A model generated the notes under the pieces. It had not been told where the DNA came from. It did not search any database and saw only the letters and a program-made list of their open reading frames with translations. 45,298 nucleotides of DNA from SMWC01 sp964466315. GTDB lineage: Bacteria; Pseudomonadota; Gammaproteobacteria; Steroidobacterales; Rariloculaceae. A program made the translations under genes and the position numbers. Positions 25,719 through 33,470 of this stretch are shown here, in pieces. The DNA lies in assembly GCA_964466315.1 (NCBI GenBank), contig CAYXNS010000017.1, positions 1 to 45,298 on the forward strand, given 5' to 3'. Each line of letters begins with the position of its first letter. The stretch's first letter is position 1.

Positions 25719-26573
25719 TTAGTCCCCGGACTCGAGGATCACAAATCGTGCGAGATTTCCCTGGCGGTTATCTGCGGGAATGGCGTATTGCGTGTCATCG
25801 ACCAGCAGCTCGACGCCGCTGGCATTACCGAGGAAGAATGACAACGGTGGCGTGGCCGTGAAACGCGTACGCGCTCCGGCGCTGCCAAGACCGTAGAACA
25901 AGCGCTCACCACGCGCGTCGATGACCTCCATCCAACAGTCTTCCTCGAAAATGATCTCTACCTGGAGTGTAGGTTCGAGCGCTTCAGTAGGATCTTCGTC
26001 CGGTTCTGCGAGCGAGGGTTGGAGGACCATCTCGAGTGCTTTCTCGGCCACGTCGGTTGCGACTGGCACATCGGCGACGACGGGCGCGACCGTTTGCGGC
26101 ACGATCTCTGGCATGTCCGGTGTTGGTGGGCTCGCGACGGGCACTTCAGGTTCGGGTGTACTCATCCACCAGATCAAGACCGCCGCAACGACGAACGCAA
26201 CGGCAGATCCTCCGATCAGCCAGCGTGCCTGCTGCTGATCGGAACCTGGGTCCAAGGTGTTGGAACGTAGCGTAGGAACTTTTTGCGTACCGACCTGGCG
26301 ATAGTAATCGGTGAGTAGCGCTTTCTCATCCAGACCGACGCGGATCGCGTACTGCTTGAGGTAACCCTTCGTGAATACGGGCGCGGAAAACGAATCGAAA
26401 TCGTCATCCTCGAGCGCCGCGAGATATTTCGGCTCGATACGCAGATCGCCGGCTAACTGCTCGATCGGCAGATCAAGCGACTCGCGGGCCGCCTTGAGCG
26501 TCTTGCCGACGGATGAACTCTCCCCACCGGAGTACTCTTCATCTACGGCTTGCACGTCATGGTCTCGCATCAC
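25719..26573 (-). CDS. rodZ: Cytoskeletal protein RodZ
   Basis: RodZ couples the MreB cytoskeleton to peptidoglycan synthesis and sets rod shape. The 284-residue protein has an N-terminal helix-turn-helix of the RodZ type (LKAARESLDLPIEQLAGDLRI and YLAALEDDDFDSFSAPVFTKGYLKQYA), a membrane helix near residues 116-137 (WLIGGSAVAFVVAAVLIWWM), a Pro/Glu-rich linker and the C-terminal periplasmic DUF4115 beta domain (EIIFEEDCWMEVIDARGERLFYGL). Its start overlaps the pilW stop by 17 bases, which indicates coupling. ATG at 26573; the adjacent ATG at 26570 is equivalent. Confidence 0.93.
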   Translation of the reverse strand: MMRDHDVQAVDEEYSGGESSSVGKTLKAARESLDLPIEQLAGDLRIEPKYLAALEDDDFDSFSAPVFTKGYLKQYAIRVGLDEKALLTDYYRQVGTQKVPTLRSNTLDPGSDQQQARWLIGGSAVAFVVAAVLIWWMSTPEPEVPVASPPTPDMPEIVPQTVAPVVADVPVATDVAEKALEMVLQPSLAEPDEDPTEALEPTLQVEIIFEEDCWMEVIDARGERLFYGLGSAGARTRFTATPPLSFFLGNASGVELLVDDTQYAIPADNRQGNLARFVILESGD

Positions 26574-27321
26574 GCTCGATCTCGAACAACTGAGACGCCT
26601 GTACTGACTCCGGGAATTGCTCCCTGAGCTGTATCGCGCAACTCTCAGCCTGGCTCAGGCTATCCAGCTCGCTCTCGATCTGGAAACAGAGCCAGAACAT
26701 CTCGGGACTATCGGGTGCCGATTCCAGGGAACGCTGCAGGAATGCCCGTGCCTGCAGGTAATTCTCATTCTGATACGCGAGGTCGGTCATGTGAAACAGC
26801 GCATCCGGGTACGTAGAATTCCTGTCCAGCGCTGCTCGAAAATAACTGTCCGCCTTATCGAGTTCGCCGGCTGAACGGGCGCAGACCCCCGCGTTCGCGA
26901 GAGCCGCTTCAGGCGTCGCGTACCGTGGATTCTCGGCCGCCCGCAGAAAAAATTCCTCCGCATCGTTCCAGCGATCGTCTCGACAAAGAAATACGGCGTA
27001 GCTATTCGCCACGCCGGGGTTCTCCGGAGCGAGCTCGGTCGCGCGCCGATAATGTTCCTCCGCTTCTTCCACGTCGCCAAGTTGATCGTAGGCGACGGCG
27101 ATCGAGCTGTGCGCATCGGCGAGATTTGGATTGAAGCTCAAAGCACGTTCGAGTATGTCGATCGCGAGCTCGGGGCGGCCCTGCCGCAGGTACCCGACGC
27201 CGAGATTGAGATTCGCGATCGCAACTTCCTCGTCGCTCTGCGGCGCTATCGACGAGGTCGTCGTGGACACGCAGCCCTGGCAGATCAGGCAATACAGCGC
27301 AAGTGCAGTGAGTTTCTTCAT
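26557..27321 (-). CDS. pilW: Type IV pilus biogenesis lipoprotein PilW/PilF (TPR)
   Basis: PilF/PilW is the pilotin that inserts the PilQ secretin in the outer membrane. The ATG at 27319-27321 overlaps the rlmN stop (ATGA) and gives 254 residues; the frame is open further upstream inside rlmN. The N-terminus MKKLTALALYCLICQGC looks like a lipoprotein signal, with Cys17 as the likely lipid site. Six TPR-like repeats follow, for example ANLNLGVGYLRQGRPELAIDILERAL, AHSSIAVAYDQLGDVEEAEEHYRRA and SYFRAALDRNSTYPDALFHM. No other pilus genes are in the window; the position between rlmN and rodZ is standard for gammaproteobacteria. Confidence 0.9.
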   Translation of the reverse strand: MKKLTALALYCLICQGCVSTTTSSIAPQSDEEVAIANLNLGVGYLRQGRPELAIDILERALSFNPNLADAHSSIAVAYDQLGDVEEAEEHYRRATELAPENPGVANSYAVFLCRDDRWNDAEEFFLRAAENPRYATPEAALANAGVCARSAGELDKADSYFRAALDRNSTYPDALFHMTDLAYQNENYLQARAFLQRSLESAPDSPEMFWLCFQIESELDSLSQAESCAIQLREQFPESVQASQLFEIERDARP

Positions 27322-28403
27322 AGTCGTACAGGCCTGAACGTTTTCTCTCCGAGCCGTACCCGGGTGCGATCCTTGACCTGGCCGGCTAGCTGCCCACAAG
27401 CCGCGGCAATGTCGTCGCCCCGCGTACGCCGTATTGTAGCGACTATCCCGGCAGACCTCAGTTTGGCGCAGAAGCGCTCGACGGCACCCGCGCTCGAGCA
27501 CTGATAACGTGCCCCGGAAGAAGCATTGAAGGGAATGAGATTGACCTTCGCCGGCCGGTTGTGCAGAAGTGCTGTGAGTTGGCGTGCTTCGCCGATAGAA
27601 TCATTGACGTCGCGCAGCATGACGTACTCGAAGGTGACCTGCCGTGAAGCGAGACAATCCGCATAGCGCCAACAGGCCTCCAAGAGTTCGCCGATCGGGT
27701 GGCGGCGATTTATAGGGACGAGCTCGTCTCGCAGGGCATCTGTCGGCGCGTGCAACGAAACCGCGAGCGCCACGTTGCAGTCGTCTGCCAGACGATACAG
27801 TTGCGGGACCAGGCCCGCCGTGCTGATCGTGACGCGCCGGCGGGACAGGCCGAATGCGTAATCGTTGACGAGCAACTTCGCCACGGGGACCACGTTACGA
27901 TAGTTCGCCAACGGTTCTCCCATACCCATGAATACGATATTGCTGAGCGCCATATCGGGTCCCAGATCGCGCTTCACGATGAGGACCTGGCTGAGTATTT
28001 CGGCTGCGCTCAAGTTCCGGTTGAACCCCTGCTGACCCGTCGCACAGAAAGCGCAATCGAGTACGCAGCCGGCCTGCGAGGAGATACACAGCGTGTTCCG
28101 ATTCGGCTCCGGGATAAACACTGCCTCGACGGCTTGTCCCGCACCGACGTCCAGCAACCATTTGCGCGTGCCATCGGTCGACTTCTCCACGCGGATAACG
28201 TCTGGTAGTTCGAGCGTGGCGATCAAGTCGAGTTGCCGGCGCACGCGCAGACTGATATCGGTCATGTCCCGGAAGCGCAAGACGCCGCGCTGGTATAACC
28301 AGCCCATGATCTGCTGCGCCCGATAGGATTTCTCGCCGAGCTCTTCGAAGAATTCCGCCAGCGCCTCCTGCCCAAGCCCGATCAAGTTGAGCTTAGTCGG
28401 CAT
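27318..28403 (-). CDS. rlmN: Dual-specificity 23S rRNA/tRNA (adenine-C2) methyltransferase
   Basis: RlmN is a radical SAM enzyme that methylates A2503 of 23S rRNA and A37 of some tRNAs. An ATG at 28401-28403 (MPTKLNLIGLGQ) gives 361 residues; a TTG at 28436 would lengthen it by 11 residues and overlap ndk. Visible motifs are the N-terminal helical domain (FFEELGEKSYRAQQIMGWLYQRG), the Fe-S cluster cysteines CVLDCAFCATG, the SAM-binding MGMGEP, the substrate loop AVSLHAPTDALRDELVP and a late catalytic Cys in AACGQLAGQ. It lies between ndk and pilW as in related genomes. Confidence 0.95.
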   Translation of the reverse strand: MPTKLNLIGLGQEALAEFFEELGEKSYRAQQIMGWLYQRGVLRFRDMTDISLRVRRQLDLIATLELPDVIRVEKSTDGTRKWLLDVGAGQAVEAVFIPEPNRNTLCISSQAGCVLDCAFCATGQQGFNRNLSAAEILSQVLIVKRDLGPDMALSNIVFMGMGEPLANYRNVVPVAKLLVNDYAFGLSRRRVTISTAGLVPQLYRLADDCNVALAVSLHAPTDALRDELVPINRRHPIGELLEACWRYADCLASRQVTFEYVMLRDVNDSIGEARQLTALLHNRPAKVNLIPFNASSGARYQCSSAGAVERFCAKLRSAGIVATIRRTRGDDIAAACGQLAGQVKDRTRVRLGEKTFRPVRL

Positions 28404-28417
28404 GGTATCGGCCGAGG

Positions 28418-28849
28418 TTAACGCGTTCGCGGGCAAATATCCGCTCCACTGAAGAAGAATCCGATTTCTGTCGACGCCGTATCCGGCCCGTCCGAGCCGT
28501 GTACGACGTTTTGCTCGATAGACTCCGCATAGTCGGCGCGAATCGTACCCGGATCTGCCTCGCTGGGATTTGTCGCGCCCATGATCTCCCGGTTTTTCGC
28601 TATCGCGCTCTCCCCTTCCAATATCTGAACCATTACCGGTCCCGACGTCATGTAAGAGACTAGATCCGCAAAGAACGGCCGCTCCCGATGAATTTCGTAA
28701 AATTCCTCCGCTTGATTCTGGCGCAGCTGCATCATCCTAGCAGCGACAACTTCGAGGCCCGCCGCCTCAAACCGACGATACACCTCACCAATCAGATTCT
28801 TCTGTACACCATCCGGTTTTACGATTGATAGAGTTCGTTCCTGAGCCAT
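28418..28849 (-). CDS. ndk: Nucleoside diphosphate kinase
   Basis: Ndk transfers the gamma phosphate between nucleoside di- and triphosphates and balances NTP pools. The 143-residue protein matches the family throughout: MAQERTLSIVKPDGVQKNLIG at the N-terminus, the active-site His in QNVVHGSDGPDTA near residue 117, ATP-contacting Lys11 and Arg in IRADYAESIEQN. The usual Kpn loop region (MTSGPVMVQILEG) is intact. The gene starts 29 bases after iscA and is followed by rlmN. Confidence 0.96.
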   Translation of the reverse strand: MAQERTLSIVKPDGVQKNLIGEVYRRFEAAGLEVVAARMMQLRQNQAEEFYEIHRERPFFADLVSYMTSGPVMVQILEGESAIAKNREIMGATNPSEADPGTIRADYAESIEQNVVHGSDGPDTASTEIGFFFSGADICPRTR

Positions 28850-28878
28850 TCTTCACCTTTTGCCGAGTTACACTGGAG

Positions 28879-29202
28879 CTATACGCTGAAGCTCTCGCCA
28901 CAGCCGCACTCGCCCTTCACGTTCGGGTTACGAAACTTGAATGCTTCGTTGATTCCCTGCTTCACAAAATCTACTTCCGTACCATCGATGAGCTTAAGGC
29001 TCTCGCTGTTAACTACGACTTTGATGCCTTGTTCATCAAAGATGACGTCGTCCGCGTCAATCGCGTCCGCATAGTCGATCAGGTAAGCGTAACCGGAACA
29101 TCCCGTCTTCCGGACGCCGACACGCAGGCCGAGACCTCGACCACGTTTGACGAGGTAACTCTTGACCCGCTCAACCGCGCTGGGCGTAAGTGAGATCGAC
29201 AT
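28879..29202 (-). CDS. iscA: Iron-sulfur assembly A-type carrier protein
   Basis: A-type carriers receive Fe-S clusters or iron and hand them to apo-proteins. The ATG at 29200-29202 gives 107 residues, the length of E. coli IscA; the open frame continues upstream into the iscU-like gene. The three conserved cysteines are present: one in KTGCSGYAYLIDY and two in GECGCGESFSV at the C-terminus. The strand VRKTGCSGYAYLIDYAD is typical. It follows the iscU-like gene by 2 bases, in order iscS-iscU-like-iscA, so an Isc role is more likely than ErpA or SufA, which are close in sequence. No hscBA or fdx genes follow. Confidence 0.9.
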   Translation of the reverse strand: MSISLTPSAVERVKSYLVKRGRGLGLRVGVRKTGCSGYAYLIDYADAIDADDVIFDEQGIKVVVNSESLKLIDGTEVDFVKQGINEAFKFRNPNVKGECGCGESFSV

Positions 29203-29204
29203 CT

Positions 29205-29597
29205 TCAGCTTCCATTCTGGCTTCTCGCCGGATCGTTTAATGCTCGCCAACAGGCTTGCAGCGCATTCTCCAGCACCAATAGCTTGCCGAGCTTCTCCAA
29301 TGGTGCATCGAGTCTTGCGCGCAATTCGTGCATGTCAAGTTCTCGCAAAGAATCGCTCCCGCGTCCCTGCAGGGTTTCCGCAGCCCAACCGGTCGCCGCC
29401 ACTATATGTGGACATCCAAAGACTCGGAATCGGACAGAGCGGATTACGGATCCGGCAACCTCGATCTGAACGCAAACCCATACATTCAGGGTGCGGTCCT
29501 CGGCCTCGCCGGCAGCTATCCCCGGAGTTCCCTCGGCAAACTCGCCGGCTCCCTCAGGCGAGCGAAACCGCTGCTGAACCTCCAAGCTGTAATCCAT
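29205..29597 (-). CDS. Divergent IscU-like scaffold protein lacking two cluster cysteines
   Basis: A 130-residue protein that aligns end to end with IscU: MDYSLEVQQRFRSPEGAGEF resembles the IscU start, and VRFRVFGCPHIVAATGWAAE matches the strand and helix around IscU Cys63. By eye, the first cluster site (GAPACGD in IscU) is replaced by a run without Cys or Asp near residues 33-40, and the third (HCSILAED) by GKLLVLEN near residue 105. Only Cys62 of the three ligands is kept, plus unrelated Cys42 and Cys116. The HscA recognition motif LPPVK is also missing. Flanked by iscS and iscA, it should still be an Isc partner, perhaps a regulator or sulfur acceptor. Cluster binding is doubtful. Confidence 0.8.
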   Translation of the reverse strand: MDYSLEVQQRFRSPEGAGEFAEGTPGIAAGEAEDRTLNVWVCVQIEVAGSVIRSVRFRVFGCPHIVAATGWAAETLQGRGSDSLRELDMHELRARLDAPLEKLGKLLVLENALQACWRALNDPARSQNGS

Positions 29598-29635
29598 AGC
29601 GAGCCTGATATTTTAGCGTAATTCAGGCCGTGGCA

Positions 29636-30805
29636 TCAGTTCGTGCACCATGCCGGTGCGCCTGCCGATAGCTCGCGAAGGCGCTCGACTTCGGTCGTGA
29701 TGCGCTCGATCGCGTGGTCGATCTCGGCTATCGTCGTAAACCGGCCGACGCTGAAGCGCTGGGAACTGGCGGCCAGCGCGTTACTCAGACCGAGTGCGCT
29801 CAGGACATGAGAGGCCTCGGGTGTCGCCGAGTCGCAGGCCGCGCCAGCGGAGACGGCAATGTCGCCGATCCCGAGTCGCAGACTATCCCCGTCCACGCCG
29901 GGAAACGCCACGTTCAGAACATGGGGAGATCGCTGCGTGGGGTGCCCATTGAGACGCAGATCTCCGACGGCAGCCAGACCGTTCCACAGACGATCGCGCA
30001 GCGCAGCAAGTTCGGGCGCTTCGCGTTCGGTGTCCGCGAGTTCATACGCCCACCCCATCCCGGCAATCTGGTGGGTTGCGAGAGTGCCGGGTCGAATTCC
30101 GCCGTCCCAATCACCGCCGTAGATTAGCGGAGCGAGACGGGTCCCCGGCCGCACGTACAACGCACCGATGCCCTTCGGGCCGTAGATCTTGTGCGCGGTG
30201 AGCGCGACGATATCAACGGCCCATTCGTCGAGATCCACGGGAACCTTGCCGACACTCTGGGCGGCGTCGACGTGCAGGACCACGCCACGCGATCTACAGC
30301 ACTCGCCGATCGCTTCGATATCCTGCACCACGCCCGTCTCGTTGTTCACGTGCATGATGGATACGAGCGTCGTGTCGTCCTTGATTGCTTCTGCCACCCG
30401 TTCCGGCGCGATAAGCCCCTCCGAGTCGCAGGAAAGATAGGTCACCTCGAATCCCTGCTTCTCCATCGCTGCAGCCGTATCAAGAACGGCTTTGTGTTCC
30501 GTTATGGAAGTAATGAGATGACGGCCGCGATCGCATTGCGCAAACATTGCGCCCTGTATGGCCAGATTATCGGATTCGGTCGCACCCGAGGTGAACGAGA
30601 TCGTCTCGGCCGGAACGCCAACTCGCGCCGCAACCTGTTCGCGAGCCTTCTCGACGCGCGCGCGTGCGCGCCGTCCACCGGCGTGGGAGGACGACGGGTT
30701 TTGGAAGTCCCCGTCGGGTTCGAGACACTCTCTCATTACGGCAGCCACGGCGGGATCAACGGGCGTCGTGGCCGCGTAGTCCAAATAGATCGACTTCTTC
30801 ATCAT
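29636..30805 (-). CDS. iscS: Cysteine desulfurase, IscS-like
   Basis: IscS takes sulfur from cysteine, using PLP, and passes it as a persulfide for Fe-S clusters and thio-modified tRNA. The 389-residue class V aminotransferase shows IYLDYAATTPVDP, His104 (ITEHKAVLDT), MHVNNETGVVQDI, HVDAAQSVGK, the PLP Lys206 in ALTAHKIYGPKG and the catalytic Cys324 in SAGAACDSATPEASHVLSALG. The stretch YGGDWDGGIRPGTL differs from the usual GGGQERGxRxGT, so it is a diverged branch. Its ATG overlaps the trmJ stop by 4 bases. There is no iscR between trmJ and iscS, unlike the E. coli order. Confidence 0.9.
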   Translation of the reverse strand: MMKKSIYLDYAATTPVDPAVAAVMRECLEPDGDFQNPSSSHAGGRRARARVEKAREQVAARVGVPAETISFTSGATESDNLAIQGAMFAQCDRGRHLITSITEHKAVLDTAAAMEKQGFEVTYLSCDSEGLIAPERVAEAIKDDTTLVSIMHVNNETGVVQDIEAIGECCRSRGVVLHVDAAQSVGKVPVDLDEWAVDIVALTAHKIYGPKGIGALYVRPGTRLAPLIYGGDWDGGIRPGTLATHQIAGMGWAYELADTEREAPELAALRDRLWNGLAAVGDLRLNGHPTQRSPHVLNVAFPGVDGDSLRLGIGDIAVSAGAACDSATPEASHVLSALGLSNALAASSQRFSVGRFTTIAEIDHAIERITTEVERLRELSAGAPAWCTN

Positions 30806-31563
30806 TCCTCTTTCCGATTCTCGCGCTGAGTGCGTGGATCCAGTGCCTTCAGCATCCCGCGCAGGATATTGATCTCCGTCTGGTCCAGACGCGCTCGGTG
30901 AAAGATTCGCCTGAGCCTGAGCTTGAGCTGTTTGGGGTGATCCGCATTGATAAACCCCACCTCCGAAAGTACGGCTTCCATGTGCTCGTGGAAGCCGTTG
31001 AGTTCGCCCCCAGTCGCGAGCACCGCTTCGTGCAGCCCGGACTCATCCGCATCGGCCACGGCTGCCTCGTCCTGGGCCATACGCAACTCGTAGCATAAGA
31101 TCTGCACGGCCATGGCTAAGTTCAGAGACGAAAAATCGGGGTTCGCCGGAATCTGTACGAGCTGGTGACAACGGCCAAGATCCTCGTTCGTGAGCCCGGA
31201 CTGCTCAGGGCCCAGTACGATCGCGACGATGTTGCCGGTCGCCCGCTCGCAAACGGTTCGCGCACAGGTATGCGGGTCGACCGTCGGCCACGGCAGGCTG
31301 CGCAGCCGGGCGCTCGCGCCGACGACGAAGCCGCAATCCACGATCGCCTCGTTCAAGGAGCTAACGACCCTGGCGCGCTCGAGAAGATCGTCGGCACCCG
31401 ACGCGCGGGCGGTCGCCTCCGCGCAAGGGAATTCCTTCGGCGAGACCAACACGAGATCGTCGATCCCCATGGTCTTCATAGCCCTCGCGCTGGCACCGAT
31501 GTTGCCAGGATGAGACGTCTCGACGAGGACGATGCGCACGGCGACTGGCATAGCAATTGGCAT
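30802..31563 (-). CDS. trmJ: tRNA (cytidine/uridine-2'-O-)-methyltransferase TrmJ
   Basis: TrmJ methylates the ribose of nucleotide 32 in several tRNAs with SAM. The 253-residue SPOUT protein shows the expected motifs: IVLVETSHPGNIGASARAMK (catalytic Arg), VLGPEQSGLTNEDL and the trefoil-knot SAM site IPANPDFSSLNLAMAVQILC. The C-terminal extension is helical. The start is either at 31563 or at the in-frame ATG 12 bases later. It is divergent from suhB (107 bases) and is the first gene of the trmJ-iscS-iscU-like-iscA-ndk-rlmN-pilW-rodZ-hisS-yfgM-bamB-der run. Confidence 0.93.
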   Translation of the reverse strand: MPIAMPVAVRIVLVETSHPGNIGASARAMKTMGIDDLVLVSPKEFPCAEATARASGADDLLERARVVSSLNEAIVDCGFVVGASARLRSLPWPTVDPHTCARTVCERATGNIVAIVLGPEQSGLTNEDLGRCHQLVQIPANPDFSSLNLAMAVQILCYELRMAQDEAAVADADESGLHEAVLATGGELNGFHEHMEAVLSEVGFINADHPKQLKLRLRRIFHRARLDQTEINILRGMLKALDPRTQRENRKEE

Positions 31564-31620
31564 GGCTAAAGTGTCGTAATGACTATTTGTCCTGAATGGG
31601 GGAGTATTCTACCCTTCCGC

Positions 31621-31636
31621 GGCGGGAGCTCCCGCC
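31621..31636. repeat. 16-bp perfect palindrome in the trmJ/suhB intergenic region
   Basis: GGCGGGAGCTCCCGCC is its own reverse complement. It lies 34 bases before the suhB start and 57 bases from the trmJ start, in the only shared control region of two divergent units. Without a loop or T tract it is a poor terminator. A regulator binding site or a hairpin in the suhB leader is possible. Confidence 0.5.
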
Positions 31637-31670
31637 ATTCGCTAGTACGCTTCGGCTGAAAGAAAATCAC

Positions 31671-32465
31671 ATGCATGGCATGGTCAATATCGCAGTGCGC
31701 GCCGCCCGACGGGCGGGCGAGCTCATGATTCGTCAGCTCAACCGGCTCGAGACGCTCGAGATCACGGAGAAGAACCGTAACGAATATGTGACCGAGGTCG
31801 ACCATATGGCCGAGGACGCCATCATCGAGGTCATTTACGACCACTACCCGGAACATTCGATACTGGCGGAGGAGCGCGGCCAGCAGGGCGACCATGAATA
31901 CCAGTGGATCATCGACCCGCTCGACGGCACGACCAATTATATCCACGGTTTTCCGGTATTCTCCGTCTCGATCGCCGTCGCGCATAAAGGTCAGCTCGAA
32001 CACGGCGTCGTGTACGACCCGTTGCGGCAGGAGATTTTCAGTGCCAGCCGGGGCCAGGGCGCGCAACTCGACGGCCGGAAGATTCGCGTGAGCAAGCGCG
32101 ACCGCATGGATTACTCGCTAATCGCGACCGGCTTTCCCTATCGTGCAAATAAGAAACACCTCGACGACTATCTCGAGATGCTCAAGTGCGTCATTACCAC
32201 TTCGGCGGGAATCAGACGACCGGGATCAGCGGCGCTCGATCTCTGCTATGTCGCCGCCGGACGCGTCGACGGCTTCTGGGAGCTGGGGCTCAACATCTGG
32301 GACATCGCAGCCGGCGCACTCATGATCAAGGAGGCCGGCGGCCGCATCAGTGACTATCAGGGCGCCGACACCTACCTCGAGAGCGGCGACGTCGTGGCTG
32401 GCAACCCCAAGATCTACGCAGGACTCTCGAAGCTGCTCGCCCCACACGCCAAGAACCTCATCTAG
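31671..32465 (+). CDS. suhB: Inositol-1-monophosphatase family protein SuhB
   Basis: SuhB hydrolyses inositol monophosphate in vitro; in enterobacteria it also joins the NusA/rRNA antitermination complex. The ATG at 31671 gives 264 residues beginning MHGMVNIAVRAARRAGELM, matching E. coli SuhB in start and length; the frame is open to 31596 without support. Metal and substrate motifs are clear: Glu in LAEERGQ, IDPLDGTTNYIHGFP and LNIWDIAAGALMIKEAGG. The ribosome-binding site is weak (GAAAG). The gene stands alone, divergent from trmJ and convergent with secF. Confidence 0.94.
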   Translation: MHGMVNIAVRAARRAGELMIRQLNRLETLEITEKNRNEYVTEVDHMAEDAIIEVIYDHYPEHSILAEERGQQGDHEYQWIIDPLDGTTNYIHGFPVFSVSIAVAHKGQLEHGVVYDPLRQEIFSASRGQGAQLDGRKIRVSKRDRMDYSLIATGFPYRANKKHLDDYLEMLKCVITTSAGIRRPGSAALDLCYVAAGRVDGFWELGLNIWDIAAGALMIKEAGGRISDYQGADTYLESGDVVAGNPKIYAGLSKLLAPHAKNLI

Positions 32466-32504
32466 GAGCGATCGCCCGGCCACGATACGCCGCTTTATCT
32501 AACT

Positions 32505-32520
32505 GCAAACGGCCGTTTGC
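32505..32520. repeat. 16-bp perfect palindrome between suhB and secF ends
   Basis: GCAAACGGCCGTTTGC is its own reverse complement, sits between the converging suhB and secF genes, and is followed by further GC-rich symmetric sequence (GGCCGGGCCGGCGGCC). It could act as a two-way transcription stop, but no T tract is present on either strand. Confidence 0.45.
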
Positions 32521-32540
32521 GGCCGGGCCGGCGGCCGTTC

Positions 32541-33470
32541 CTATGGGAGATCGTCGATTTCCTCGCGCTTCGGCGGCGCGAGGTCGACGGGCGAGACGTC
32601 GAGCGCGAGTGCGGCGGTGCTCGCGATATAGATCGACGAGTAGGTACCGATGATGACGCCGACGATCAGCGCCAACGCGAACCCGGATACGGCCTCACCG
32701 CCCAGGAAAAACAGCGACACCAAAACAAGCAGCGTGGTCATACTCGTGATGATCGTGCGGCCGAGCATCTGGTTGATGGAGGTATTGATAATTTCTACCG
32801 CGGTTCCCCGCCGCATGAAGCGAAAGTTCTCGCGGATCCGGTCGAATACGACAATCGTATCGTTGAGCGAGTAGCCGATCGTGGCGAGCACGGCCGCCAA
32901 TACCGTGAGGTCGAAGCCGAAGCCGAAGATCGAGAAGAACCCGACGACGATAACGACGTCGTGAACCAATGCCAAGATCGTGCCAGCCGCGAACTTCCAG
33001 CGGAAACGGAGCATGACGTAGATGAAGATCAGAATCAGTGCTATCAACATGGCGAGACCGCCCTGCTCCGTCAGATCGTCGCCGACCTGCCGGCCGACGA
33101 ACTCGATTCGTCTCAGCTCCACCGAAGCGTCACGCTGAGCCAGAACCCCCAGTACGCGACTGCGAATGACGCCTCCTTCCTGCTCCTCCTGAGGCGGGAG
33201 CCGGATCAACACGTCCGAAGCCGTGCCGAAGTTCTGTACGAGCGGCGTCCCGAAACCCTCCTCGGCCAGCACGAGCCGAATCTCGGCGAGATCGGCCGTC
33301 CCCGCATAGCCGACCTCGAGCAACAGACCGCCCGTGAAATCGATGCCGAGATTGAGACCGCGGACGATGATGGAACCGAGCAACACCACCAGCACGAGTG
33401 CGGAAATGGCGACCGCGACGCGGCGGCCGGCCATGAAGTCGATCGTGGGCGTGCGGCTAAACAGCGCCAT
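32541..33470 (-). CDS. secF: Protein translocase subunit SecF
   Basis: SecF with SecD uses the proton gradient to pull proteins through SecYEG on the periplasmic side. The 309-residue protein has a first membrane helix (VAVAISALVLVVLLGSIIV), the conserved GLNLGIDFTGGLLLEV, a periplasmic domain and five further helices, with the RND-type motifs EQGGLAMLIALILIFIYVML, TVLAAVLATIGYSLNDTIVVFDRIREN and SINQMLGRTIITSMTTLLVLV. Its start overlaps the secD stop by 14 bases, and it is the last gene of queA-tgt-yajC-secD-secF. Confidence 0.95.
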   Translation of the reverse strand: MALFSRTPTIDFMAGRRVAVAISALVLVVLLGSIIVRGLNLGIDFTGGLLLEVGYAGTADLAEIRLVLAEEGFGTPLVQNFGTASDVLIRLPPQEEQEGGVIRSRVLGVLAQRDASVELRRIEFVGRQVGDDLTEQGGLAMLIALILIFIYVMLRFRWKFAAGTILALVHDVVIVVGFFSIFGFGFDLTVLAAVLATIGYSLNDTIVVFDRIRENFRFMRRGTAVEIINTSINQMLGRTIITSMTTLLVLVSLFFLGGEAVSGFALALIVGVIIGTYSSIYIASTAALALDVSPVDLAPPKREEIDDLP

